DNA of 64,000 bases from Hygrophila difformis (Eukaryota; Streptophyta; Magnoliopsida; Lamiales; Acanthaceae). Location: NCBI GenBank assembly GCA_030278955.1, contig JAOANR010000006.1, positions 30,175,124-30,239,123 on the forward strand, written 5' to 3'. The notes beneath the pieces are model-generated. The model was not told where the DNA came from. It searched no databases and saw only the letters and a list, made by a program, of their open reading frames with translations. Of the stretch, positions 44,951-55,772 are shown piece after piece; positions within the stretch are counted from its first letter, which is position 1; every line of letters starts with the position of its first letter. The position numbers were made by a program, and so were the translations under genes.

Positions 44951-46080
44951 TGTTGGGTACCACACCACACCACACATGAGCAAACTTTCCCTAATAAGGA
45001 GAAGGTCAGCGAGCCGCTTGGTTGGTTGGTTGGCTGGCTGGCTTCCCTTGATATATATATATATATATGCAGCAGCGAAATTTAATCTCCCTGGACTGGA
45101 TGGATGTCTGAATTCAAAATTTGATCAAGCACGCACTTGTTTGCAATCTGCGGGCATCCACTTCCAATCTTTTAATGAGTATTATTAAGTTCCCAAGCCA
45201 ATTGAAGAATAATAAGTAGGAAGTAGGAACTCCCCATGCCGCCTCAGCTTCAACTGGGTTTGCACTCCAGAATTCATTATTACTACTAATACTGAAGCCA
45301 AGCTGCTGCCAAACCAGCGACCGAGTCAGGACCAGTCCCCGCCCGAGTCCATGAATCCCACTCTCTCCTCTAATTCACCAAAATTTTCCCAACACGCCTC
45401 TCCTCCTGGCTCAATATCATATAGCATTTTCCACAATCACCTTCGTTCACCTTGCTTGCTCTAAAAATTTATCGTAAGTTTATTATTGCATGCAAGGCTC
45501 ATGATGAAATTATGATCTCGATCTCTAGCTAGGGCCGGGTAGCAACCAATTTCCGCCATCCAGTCACAGTCACAGTCACAGTCACAGTCGCATTGGTGTT
45601 GATTGGACTGGGGGTGGCATTGTCATCACCATTTTGGCCAAAGGATTGCAGGGGCAAAGGCCATGGCCAGGATTTATGGCAATGCGATTGATGAGTCAGA
45701 ACCCAACCACCAAACTGAACCGATTGGGTCTTGTTATAACAAGAACCTACCAATTGCCATCCCTCATCCCTAACGACGGCAGTAGGTCGTCTGGATCATA
45801 CCGGAACTGAACCGAACCACGGCTCCGGGTCAGGTCGCTAGCCAGGGAATGGAACAGTGTGGTGCCAAAAACCGCAAGCTGGTGGTAACAGACGGGAGAG
45901 TATTCTCAAAAACGGGACAGTAATTTGCACTCAAATCCTATTATTTCTTTATCCATATAGGAAAATTTTTGGCATGTGCTGAATCACCAATTTAACATCC
46001 GTCTTGGGCATAAAATATGCCTTTTTCCCAATCTAAGCAAATGTCAAAGATAGCATGATTACCGGTAAAAGAGTAAAAAA
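44951..46080. other. Intergenic DNA
   Basis: Holds an AT dinucleotide run (45049-45068) and a CAGTCA/CACAGT hexamer run (45561-45590). No supported gene. Confidence 0.45.
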
Positions 46081-46287
46081 TGAAACCTTCACGAGATGAA
46101 TATTCCACAACACAATCAATCACCAGGTAAATTCTCAATAATTACCCATGTTTGTAAAGCAGCCAGTATTTCCTGACTTCGACTCAAAATACTCAATAGT
46201 GACACTGAAAAACACATTGGTCCCAAATATACACAAGCGTCTCCCAAACTTTCATATACAGCACAAAAACTGGTAACAAAACAAAAC

Positions 46288-48726
46288 TCACCAAGAAGGC
46301 TTCTCACCGGGCAAGTACGAAGGAGAACTGCCTTCAATTTGGTTTTTTTTCTTAAGGAAAACATTGCTCAGGCTAGGCAGTAGCACTTTCTTTGCAATGG
46401 ATGTTTTCGCCTTCTCTAGCTTTCGAGTTTCCACAACTGTTTTCTCTTGGGGCAGTGGTGCCTGCTGCCTTTGGACGTTGTAAGCCCGTGGAGATGATTC
46501 GAAAGGCTTCTCTGTTTCTGCAAGAATCCGAGATGCTGCTTCGGCTGCTTTCTTTTGTTCACGCTCACGCCATCTTTTGAGCTCTCCTTCCACTGCCCTC
46601 CTGGCTGCTTCAGCCATCTCAGCTTTCTTCAGTGCCTCCTGAGTGGCAGCTTTCATGTCCTCGATCTCCTTTTGGGTGCCTTCCAATCTCTTAATTGCCT
46701 CGTTTTCACTGGCTTTCACAGCTTCTACCTGAGCCACAGCAGCAGCAACTTTAATATCAGCTAATTTGTTGGATTCTTCAACCTTTCGGCCCAATGCTTC
46801 AAACTCATCTTTCGATATTGTTATCTGGGCCCCAGGTTCTGATGTCGAGGAACGTGCAGCTTCAGCTTTTTCGGATAGTGTCTGGATTTGATCAAGGGCT
46901 CGAGCCTCAGCTGCCTTTGCTTCTTCAGCTTCAAGTGTTGCAACTCTGAGTATGTTTTCAGCTTCTTCCAGTTCAATTCTTGCAGTTTCAGCTTCTCTCT
47001 TAAGCTCTTCAGCTTGCTGCTTCATCTTTTCAGCCTCACGGTTTGCATTTTCACTCTCCAAGGTAAGCTGCTGGATTGTAGCAATCATCTCATCAGAAGC
47101 ACCCTTTGTTTTAGCTTCTACCGCAAGTGCTTCTTCGAGCTCAGACTTGGCTTTCCTCAGCTTCACGTGTAGATTTCCCGCAGCTGATTCGGTCTCTGTT
47201 TCCTTCTTCCTCAATTCAGTATGCTCCCTTTTCAAATTATCTAGTTCTACCTTAAGGCTCTCCACTAAGCTCCTCAGTGAGCTCTCTTCTTGAACTATCT
47301 TCTGTAGTGATTCTTTAGCACCATCCAACTCTAAAGTGACAGTCTTCAAAGAATCTAGATCAGCAGCACGTCTGTTTTCTATATCACTCCTTAATACTTT
47401 GATCTCCGATAATGTATTGCCCAATTCAGCCTCCAGATTTGTTATGAGATTGGGATCAGTATCTTTCTTCAAAGAAATCAATTTGTTCCCCAATTCATCA
47501 AGCCTGGTTTTATATAACTGCTTCTCTTTATCCTTTTCCGTGCATATCATTGTTTCTTCTTCCTTTGCTCGTGAAGTAGCAAGCTTCACTTGCTGGACAG
47601 AGTCGTTTACATCAGCAATCTCCTTTGATAGCTCATCGACTCTTTCGGTGTTTGCTCTGGTAGTATCTTCTGCTTTAGCAACTTGTTCGGTGGCAGTTTT
47701 CTTCAATTTCATGGAGGCATCATATTCTTGCCGAATTGTCCTTAGCTCTTGCTTTGCTGCATCAAGCTCAGCAACTGCATTTGTATACTCAACTCTTGCA
47801 GCTTCCTGATTGATATTCGATGATACATCAGTTTCCTTAGATTCAGCCTTGTTGGCTTCTGTAAATTGCTTTGCCTGATGCTTGGCCTCTTCGGTAGCCC
47901 TGATTGCTGAATCCTTTGACTCAGTAATATTCTTCAGCTTGAGAGTCAGATCCTCAACAGCCTTTTTAGCTCTTTCAAGCTCTAAAAGTGCCTGAGCTTT
48001 TGTGGTCTCAGCATTTTCAAGATGTTCCTTCAACTTATTCAACTGTTTCTCGGCCAAATGAAGCTGTGTCTCCTTTGCCAGAACTTTCTGCAAGAAAATA
48101 AATCGATCAGGAGTTTTCAGATAGGCTTCAGGTGATGAAACCATCAGCTTTCTGCAACACAGAGGTCATATTACAGATAAATAAACAACAAAAGAATATA
48201 TATATTCAGCAACCACAATACCATTGCTGACATCATTAGCTTACAGGCATCAAGAATGTGCTTAATTCGATCTATATACCTGTAGACTACTTGATAACAT
48301 ACACAACCTTAGTAGATAATTCCATATGTCAAAATAATTCTACTGCCAACAATTAATGCTGCATGTGATAGTACACCTTTAACCAAAGGGAAGATGCCAA
48401 AAATAAGCAAAACAAAATGCAGGGATATCCTGATTAATTCAAACAACTCTTCCAAGAACATCAGTGGTTAAAGTACAACTTCAGAATGGATAACTCAAAA
48501 CATACAGTTCACATGTATGAATAAGAAGAACCAGGAAAGAAAAGAATTAATGTACTTCTGCAGATTGTGGTTTGGCCTTCCTAATGGCAGGTTTTTCCGC
48601 TGAAAAAGCTCCTTCACCAAACAAATTGACAGCATCTTTGACAGATTGAAATGGTGCACTGGTATCAATTTCTCCCACCTCAGCTTTAGCTGATCCTTTG
48701 GCTTTATGAAAATCTTTTGCAACCAT
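46288..48726 (-). CDS. WEB family (DUF827) long coiled-coil protein, At5g55860-like
   Basis: Two coding exons on the minus strand, 48726-48556 and 48087-46288, give 656 residues. Exon 1 begins MVAKDFHKAKGSAKAEVGE and contains APFQSVKDAVNLFGEGAFSA, the conserved WEB N-terminal motif. Exon 2 starts KVLAKETQLHLAEKQLNKLK and is almost wholly heptad coiled coil, rich in Glu/Lys/Ala, to about residue 570. It ends in a basic tail (KTSIAKKVLLPSLSNVFLKK). Splice sites are GTACAT and TTCTTGCAG. Relatives WEB1 and PMI2 pair through coiled coils and control chloroplast photorelocation via short actin filaments; the exact role of this subgroup is less clear. No breaks seen; likely functional. Confidence 0.9.
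48088..48555 (-). other. Coding intron of the WEB-family gene
   Basis: 468 bp, phase 0, GTACATTAATTC to TTTTCTTGCAG on the minus strand. The open frame runs on upstream of exon 2 into this intron, giving a false ATG at 48144. Confidence 0.88.
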
Positions 48727-48757
48727 TATTTCTCACTCAGTTTTCTCAAGCTCTTAC

Positions 48758-49969
48758 CTGCAAAGAACAATTGATGAAAGACACTTTTTTTCTTAAAATG
48801 CCAAGTTACAAACTTCAGAAACAAGACACCCTTTCAGGAGAAAAGAACAAAATTAAAAATTTAATTCCAGTAATGACATTGATGCCTGGAAAACAGGTCT
48901 TATTGTTGGCATGCCTGATTAAAAGAAAACAAGTACAAGCATGCAGGGTTCTTGGCTTTCAAGAAGTTTAAATCAAGCACCGAAATGTTTTTAGTGAATT
49001 CATGATTGGAAGAAATAAACATCCAATACCAAGAGTTATAATCAACAAACAAATACCAAATTAATAATCCGAATCACTTCTTATCACTTTGCTTTTGCAT
49101 GCAAACGGGCAAGAATTTGGTACTAATTGCTTTGATAAGGAATTGCCCAACAAACTGTCTGATTAGTTTGTTCAACAAAATGTTTTCAAATTAATCAGCC
49201 TGAAACATTCGTAGACCACAGACACAACTGTAAGAGCAAAGCAAAATACTGGAAGATTCAACATTAAGGATTACAGCTTCAGTCCATAAATAGTTCAGCT
49301 TAAGAAAATCAACTTTTGCCGTTAACTGGAGAATAGCTAAAAAAAATCGACATCGGACAGAACACAACACTTCCAAGCTCTAACAAGGAAAAGGAAAATG
49401 ACAGGGAACCAAATTTATAAAACTAACAACGCCGAGAAACCAAATATTACCCCGAACTTTTTGCTCACGAGGAATTGTACAAAGAAATTAGTTCCTAGAA
49501 CCTGAATCCAATTCCACACAAACAGAAACAATCGTCGGAAAACCGCAAAACACCATAAGCTGACGCATAACTCAATAAAAGCAAAGCAAAATTAAGCAAA
49601 CGACAAAGAAATTAAATACAAGGAACAAAACAAACCCAATTATAGCCCATCCAAAAAGCCTAAATTTAATGAGAAATGTTACAGGTAACAAAAAGCTGAC
49701 CGCAAACCCTAGAAATCAATCATAAAAAAAGAAACAAAAAAAAAAAATCAAGTCAAAAAACTGCCGCTTCCAACATGAGTAATGATTCCTCAAAAAGCGC
49801 AAGGTAAAAACCAAAACCAAAAACAAAAACTTCCATCAAACTCATAAACCTTCCAAGAAGCTAGTCGAAGTCAAGAAAAACCCTATAGTCAAATCTACAA
49901 ACGCATAAACCACCGCCAGAATCAGTCCAAACACTTTTGAACAAGAAAATTCATCAAAAGTCCACTTAC
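48758..49969 (-). other. Probable 5'-UTR intron of the WEB-family gene
   Basis: The minus-strand donor TTGCTTGTAAGTGG (exon ends at 49970) and acceptor TTGTTCTTTGCAG (exon begins at 48757) bracket 1.2 kb of AT-rich, non-coding DNA. The upstream exon would lie about 49970-50060. Confidence 0.6.
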
Positions 49970-50060
49970 AAGCAAGACGGAGATCATCTGTAGAAGCTCG
50001 AAGGCTTGACGAATATAGGAGAAAGGCAGAGAAAATTCACCGGAGAATCTGTAAAAGGCC

Positions 50061-50549
50061 AAAAATGAAATTCCACAGCTGGGAAGGAAATAAGGAATTG
50101 TTTCAAAATTCGTTCATATATTTATGACTTTAATTAATTATGTGAAGTTTTTATAAGAGAAAAGAAAATAATAAATAAATAAAATCATGCAAGCAAACCA
50201 AGCAAATTAGTGAGGAGAGAGAAGGAAAGAAAGTGCCAGGTCAGCGAAAGACACCGGTTTTGGAGACCGTTTCTTTATTAGTATTATTTTTTTATTTTTT
50301 TTAAAATGAAGAAATATGAAGTACAGTACTTATCATTTTTTGGGCATCACGAGAACGTCCGAACTCGCAAAGGCTTTGTTTGTTTTCCATATTTTGACTT
50401 TGTTTTTGTATTATTGTTAAACAAATTTTCATCCTTGCAATGAATTCTTTGTTTCAATAATAAAAATTATTCATTATGTTTTTTAATAGTTCTAAAAATG
50501 TGGAGAGGATGGTTTGACTAGTAACCAAGTTTTCGAGGTTTAAATAGTA
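50061..50549. promoter_or_regulatory. Upstream region of the WEB-family gene
   Basis: AT-rich DNA upstream of the inferred first exon. No clear TATA box could be chosen. Confidence 0.35.
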
Positions 50550-50577
50550 CTAGATTTTTTCGCCGGCTGTGCACGGG
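50550..50577 (-). mobile_element. Possible Helitron 3' terminus, truncated
   Basis: Minus strand ends GGCGAAAAAATCTAG followed by T, with a CCCGTGCACAGCCGG stretch just upstream that resembles, less perfectly, the Helitron hairpin at 17917. The LTR element begins within 28 bp, so only the end is visible. Confidence 0.4.
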
Positions 50578-51054
50578 TGTTGAACTTGTTAGCCCAATAA
50601 TAAATTATGATCTACTAGTTAAGGCCCAATATCTAATAGTTTATGTATTGAGCCCGGTTCACAGTCTGAGGATTGGCATGAAGACGTGTGTCCTGGAGCG
50701 AACGTTTGAGTTCCAGCGTTGGCGTGAAGACAAGTGTCCTGGAGGCAGACGTTGGAGTGCCAACAGGAGGGGTGGCATGAAGACAAGTGTCCTAGAGAAG
50801 ATCGTGGTGGTGTCTGACGGTTGAGTGGCTCCGCTTACAAAAGTCGAAGGAAGGCTCATTTGGAAGGGTCCTTCAACTCCAAAGAGAAAAATTCACTTTA
50901 TGCAGTTTACTTTCTTTCCTGCAAGTTTTATTTTGTTGTTTTCATTCTGCAATTTTACTGCTTTGTTTACATTCCTGTAATCCTATTCTGTAATCTCTTC
51001 AAAGTTATCAATCAAAAGAGGTCTCTAAACCTCTGCAAATTTCTACGTTCAACA
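50578..51054 (+). repeat. 5' LTR of the second gag-only element
   Basis: 477 bp. It contains three near-repeats of GGCATGAAGACAAGTGTCCT at 50674-50800. Sequence unlike the LTR of the relative at 13166, although leader and gag match. Confidence 0.8.
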
Positions 51055-51110
51055 AATTGGCACGCCCGGTGGGACCCGAAGTGGAAACCATATCCGCTTA
51101 GAGGTTGTTT

Positions 51111-51317
51111 ATGCATCTCAGATCAGGCAAGTTAGTGAGTGATCTTACACAGAGGTTTGAAGAAATGTCTCTGCAAGAGAAGACACTTGTTAGAACGTCG
51201 TCCGATGATGTGATTGAGACGACGAGTGTTGCACAACCACAACAGGGGATTACGCAGACACCCACATTCTCATAACAGATGCGGCTCTCGATGACAGAAT
51301 CGATGGCCGAGTTCATG
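51111..51317 (+). pseudogene. Gag N-terminus of the second gag-only element
   Basis: ATG at 51111 starts MHLRSGKLVSDLTQRFEEMS, clearly the same protein as the minus-strand gag starting at 16442. A TAA at 51273-51275 interrupts it; the frame continues QMRLSMTESMAEFM and is then cut by the inserted gypsy LTR at 51318. The retained 69 codons cover only the N-terminal segment before the Pro-rich linker. Confidence 0.8.
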
Positions 51318-51429
51318 TATAACACCCCATAAAATTTTGCATAAAATCCTAAATTTCAAATAGTGACATTTAAAGTTTCTAAAATAAAATATCTTCTAAA
51401 TTCTAGTTGTTGATCATTGAATAAATTAA

Positions 51430-51492
<63 letters not shown>
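51430..51492. repeat. AAT trinucleotide microsatellite
   Basis: About 20 AAT units inside the LTR; the partner LTR has a similar run at 62168-62224. Confidence 0.9.
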
Positions 51493-51493
<1 letters not shown>

Positions 51494-51656
51494 TTTTTCC
51501 AAACGACTATTTAATTGAAATTAACTAGTCAATTATATTATGTAGTATCAACATAATTAATTGGTACAAGTCCTATGGTACCATCAATTTATAAATGTCG
51601 GATTAATATTAGATATGGATTAAAATATTAATCCATTCAAGTGTTGAAAAATTATA

Positions 51657-51915
51657 CTTCCTCCGTTCCTAAATAAATGCTACGGACCCACATTTCACGC
51701 AATCCAATGCACGTTTTTAATCCGTAATAACTCGAATTTCATACAAGTAAAAATTATGAAAATTTGATATTCTAAACCTATGCGATTAGACGAATCCAAC
51801 AAGATCCCACTTGACTATATTTTATCTTATATAATTGTATTAAAAAGTCGAGTCAAAGCTACTCAATGAACAGTGACAAAAGTCAAAATGTGCAAATAAA
51901 AAAGAACGGAGGTAG
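51657..51915. mobile_element. Stowaway MITE, 259 bp, inside the 5' LTR
   Basis: Flanked by TA (51655-51656 and 51916-51917). The matching place in the 3' LTR (near 62388) has one TA and no insert, so the empty site is visible. Same family as 44233-44491. Confidence 0.95.
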
Positions 51916-52709
51916 TATTTTGTCCAACTACTTAAGTACTACTCAAGTAACAATTATCCCAAATTAAGGATTCGGAGCCTTTAATTATTTGATTATTGGT
52001 GCCAAATTAATAAATAAAATTTATTCTCTTTAAGTCCGTAAGTTTAAATTTTAAGTGTTAAGAATTATTAAGTCCATAGTTTAGATTAATTAGTTGATTG
52101 GATAAAATTGGGCCAGTAAATTGTATGACCCAACAAGTAAAAGAAGAAAGCAAAAATAAAAGCCCAAAACACAAACCAATTAGGCCCAATCCAACTCAAA
52201 AGCCCAACCCATTACACAAACCCTAACCCTAACCCTAATTTTCTGTCGCCGCCGCCGCCCCCTTTTTCAGCGCCGTCCTCGCCGCCGGCGAGCCTCCGGC
52301 CGGCCACCATGGCGTACGGCCACCACCAAATCTTCCACTTTTTCATTTCTGGCCGTCTTCCACCCCAAATCCACCTCCGGCCACCACCGAGCCACCATAT
52401 TCTTCCCAAATCGCCACCTCCGGCGCCGCCACCGCCGGAGCTCCGCCGGCGACTCCACCACCTCTGACCAGCACCATCCACCATCTCCACCCTTCTCCAT
52501 CTCGCCGACCACCCCGCGGCCTCCACCATCTCCGCCGCCTCCTCGCCGCCACCACTTTCCCCTCCATCCTCTTTTCTAACCCCCTATGTCCGAACCACCA
52601 CCATTTCCATTCAAAAACCACAAAAACAAACAAGAAGGAAGAAATAGTAGGGAGAAGAGAAATGGAAGAGGAAGAGGGGGAAGGCCGGATCGACTCCATC
52701 GCCACCTCT

Positions 52710-52740
<31 letters not shown>

Positions 52741-53196
52741 TGCTTCCTCCCCCTCCCAGATCCGGAAGCGCGGCCACCACCACCCCTCCTCCACGGTTGC
52801 CGCGCCACCACCACCCGGCAGCCTCCTCACCACCCGCGGCCACCACCGCCCCTTCCCCATCTCACCACCACCGCGAGCCACCACCTCCACCACCAGATCC
52901 GGCCGACAGCCACCACCACCTTTCCCTTCTCCTCCAAAATTCCAAACACCCATAAAAATAAAAATAAAATAGAAAGAGATAGAGAAGGAGAGCCATTGTC
53001 GGCAACCGGTCGCCATCGTCGCTGTCTCCATCGTCGGTAACCGGTCGCCATCGCCGTTGTCTCCATAGCCGCCCCCGGGTGTGGACAAGTTTAGGGTGGG
53101 CATGGGCTAAAGAAAAAAAAAATGGTGGAGGATGGGGAGGGAGTAGTAGAATAGGTAGGGTAGTGGTTTTTTTATTAATGAGGAAGACCTCGTTTG

Positions 53197-53205
53197 TCTA
53201 TAAAG
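53197..53205 (+). promoter_or_regulatory. LTR TATA box
   Basis: TCTATAAAG, a plausible core promoter of the large LTR; also present in the 3' LTR near 63659. Confidence 0.55.
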
Positions 53206-54745
53206 AGTACCCAAACACTTTAATCAGTTCACCTTCCCAAGTCCCAGCATTTCAGTATATTTCCAGCTATGTTATCTTTTTTTTCTTCTTTTCCATCCTG
53301 TAAGGATTAGCAGTTATGACATTTTAGTTCTGCCATTTTGAAAGCAGTAGGAAGATTTCAGAAATTCTCTGGTAAGAATTAATAGAATTGAAAAAAAAAA
53401 TGTATAGTTATTATTTATTCTAAAATACTATTATATTATACTAAATTAATGTTAAAATGTTTACTAGCCAAATAGCTGTAAAAGGAGTATCTGCTCGTAG
53501 CCTGTGCGTGTGTCATCCCCATTCCATCTTCGGTGACGGTAAGTGGATTTTTACTCTTTGGAGTAAGCCCAATTTTATTTTAGCTTGAGCATAAATTTCA
53601 ATACCGCATTTATATTTTAAATTTATGCTTATTGCTCCCTACTGCTTTTGGAATATTGGTATGCCATTTTTACTGTGCTTAATAATTGTTATAACCATTC
53701 TCAAAATCCTACGGAATTTTGAGCGCGCATTGTTACGGAGGTGGGACTGTGTGTGGGTCGCTGCTGCCCAACTCCCGCGTTTGTTGTGCAATATTTAGCC
53801 ACACGGGGACCACTGGGATTATTCAGCCCGATGCCATTACCTTATCTCACAGTGGGTTTGAGGGAATTTCTTACCTCCCCCACACCCTTGAGTGTATGTG
53901 CGAATTGGGCCCTACGGCGGGGAACCTGCACATCACGGTGGCTGAGATAATTATTTATCGGTAACACATATTGCTATATTATCTGTTCCCGGGATATAGA
54001 ATAATATTTCGTATATGTATAAATTATCCTCGTTTAAGCATGCCTTATTCCATAAATGTCATTTTTAATTATTTCTGCAACTCGACCTCCTCCGGGAGTA
54101 AGGGTTTACTTACTCAGCGATTGTCTTCGCTGACTCTACATTTTTCACAATTTCCTTTCAGGATATGAGATCTGCAAGGTTCGGTAGAGCATCTTTTGCA
54201 CGGGCACGGTTTGGGATATTATTATTATTTTAAGAATGTATATTTTAAAATCCCCAATAGGATAAATAATTATTACTTGGCATAGATTTTATTTTTAGCA
54301 TGGAGAAATTATTTGGGTTTAATCCCACTTGTGCAATTATTGTAACCTACCGGTTTAAACAACGCGCTTCATGTTTTTACCATATTATTTTTAAATGCGA
54401 TGTAATAATTTATTTTTTTTGTTAAATTAAAATTTTCATGGATTTATTCCATTATTATGGTTGCGCGCATTTGAGGAATATATTCCTCCGTGTTGGTTGT
54501 GTAAACCGCACAAATTTTATTAAGCTTATTTTATACTTGTTACAGTATTATAAGCTTATGTGAACATTATATGTTAACTTGTCCGGAAAGTGGTTAGCAT
54601 ATACATTAAACTCTGATTTTTTGCAAGTATGCCTGCTAGCCTTAGCGTATTTCGGATGGCCCAGAATACGTGGCGGTAACATCGGCCCATTCTTCACGCA
54701 CTGTGCTTCCGCTGTTCTCTTGGGGAAAATGGGGGTGTTACAGAT

Positions 54746-54756
54746 TGGTATCAGAG
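54746..54756 (+). other. Primer-binding site (tRNA-iMet type)
   Basis: TGGTATCAGAG three bases after the LTR end. Confidence 0.88.
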
Positions 54757-54818
54757 ACCTTTTAAAAAAAAAAATAATAAATTAAAAAAAAAATAATAAT
54801 ATAAATAAATAAAAAATT

Positions 54819-55290
54819 TAATTGACGGTGACTTTAAAAAAATGATGCCCGATTGAATGGCATCTTTTCTTGAAAAAGTGGAGATAGTGGGGTGGTACGA
54901 AATATAAAAAAAAAAATTAATTGATGGTGACTTTAAAAAAATGATGCCCGATTGAATGGCATCTTTTCTTGAAAAAGTGGAGATAGTGGGGTGGTACGAA
55001 ATAATAAAAAAATAAAAAAATAAATAAAAAATTTAATTGAGGTTACTTTGAAAAAAGTGATGCCCGGATTTGTTTTCTTGTTATCTGATTGTTTTCTTTG
55101 AAAAAAGTGGCAACAAGTGTTATCTTTGAAAAACAAGTTGTTTTCTTGTTGGATTAATTGATGGTGACTTTGAAAAAAAAAGTGATGCCAGATTGAAGGG
55201 AATCTTTGAAAAAGTAGGAGATAGTGGCAAGTCTATGGGGTGTCGGTAGAATAAATTAATTGAAGGGCATCTTTGAAAAAAAAAAATTAA
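54819..55290 (+). repeat. Leader minisatellite of about 90-bp units
   Basis: Two nearly identical units (each with TTAATTGAYGGTGACTTT, GATGCCCGATTGAATGGC and GGGGTGGTACGAAAT) followed by shorter variants; a further trace (GGGGTGGTACGAAC) lies after the copia element at 60898. Confidence 0.8.
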
Positions 55291-55293
55291 TTG

Positions 55294-55298
55294 CTGTT
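55294..55298. repeat. Target-site duplication CTGTT, left
   Basis: Identical to 60866-60870. Confidence 0.93.
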
Positions 55299-55635
55299 TG
55301 TTGTGAATAAATACAACTAGTTTAGCCTATTAGCATATGTATATAGTGCTAGTGTAGTAAAAACTAAAGACTATAATGAAGAAATATAAAGAAAGAAGAT
55401 GAAGTGTATAATGGACACTATATGATTATGATGAGAGGATTTCCTTCTCTTTACTTTCATTACATTTGAGCAAAGAGTGGGGGTATTTATACAATATTTT
55501 TTCCACTAAATCCACTATCAAAAATCACTATCAAAGCCACTATGGTCACTTATTGGAGTGGTTATTATGGAATGGTTGAGTGGAGTGGATGTTTTAAATG
55601 GTAGTGTGGAAGACATACACACAATGTTCACAACA
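55299..55635 (-). repeat. Copia LTR (3' in element sense)
   Basis: 337 bp. The adjoining minus-strand polypurine tract CAAGGGGGAG is at 55636-55646. Confidence 0.95.
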
Positions 55636-55772
55636 CTCCCCCTTGTATGTCTTCGATACAAAGAATATACCTCGTTAAAACCTTACTAGGAAAAAAACCC
55701 AGTGGGAAAAAATCCAAGTGAAGGAAAAAGAGTATAGTATTCTTGTATCAGATGCTCCCCCTGATTTGGACA

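Larger units (their letters stand above)
50578..51317 (+). mobile_element. Second gag-only LTR element, interrupted
   Basis: LTR at 50578-51054 (TGTTGAAC to GTTCAACA), then the same leader and gag start as the element at 13166-17023. It is cut at 51317 by the large-LTR gypsy element; the remainder would lie beyond the window. Confidence 0.8.
51318..54742 (+). repeat. 5' LTR, 3425 bp
   Basis: Starts TATAACACCCC and ends GGGTGTTACA. It matches the 3' LTR closely except for the MITE at 51657-51915 and scattered differences. Includes an AAT run, GC-rich GCC repeats (52245-53080) and a TATA box. Confidence 0.9.

Noticed and set aside
45529..45790. Possible hAT-like ends near CTAGGGCCGGG and CATCCCTCATCCCTA
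   Set aside because: Ends do not pair well and no flanking 8-bp duplication was found.
46392..47809. Plus-strand Ser/Leu-rich ORFs opposite the WEB-family exon
   Set aside because: Antisense shadows of a Glu/Lys-rich coiled coil.
48088..48144. ATG at 48144 as start of the coiled-coil protein
   Set aside because: The residues before KVLAKET are intron translation. A splice acceptor lies directly before it, and the true first exon with the conserved N-terminal motif is at 48556-48726.
52218..52237. Telomere-like AAACCCTAACCCTAACCC
   Set aside because: Three short units only, repeated in both LTRs and therefore part of the element. The spacing is not a plant telomere array.
52212..53103. Long Gly-, Trp- and Pro-rich ORFs on both strands in the large LTR (and the same at 62684-63565)
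   Set aside because: They overlap in several frames, come from GCC/CCACC-type composition, and lie inside LTR sequence. No domain or start context supports them.
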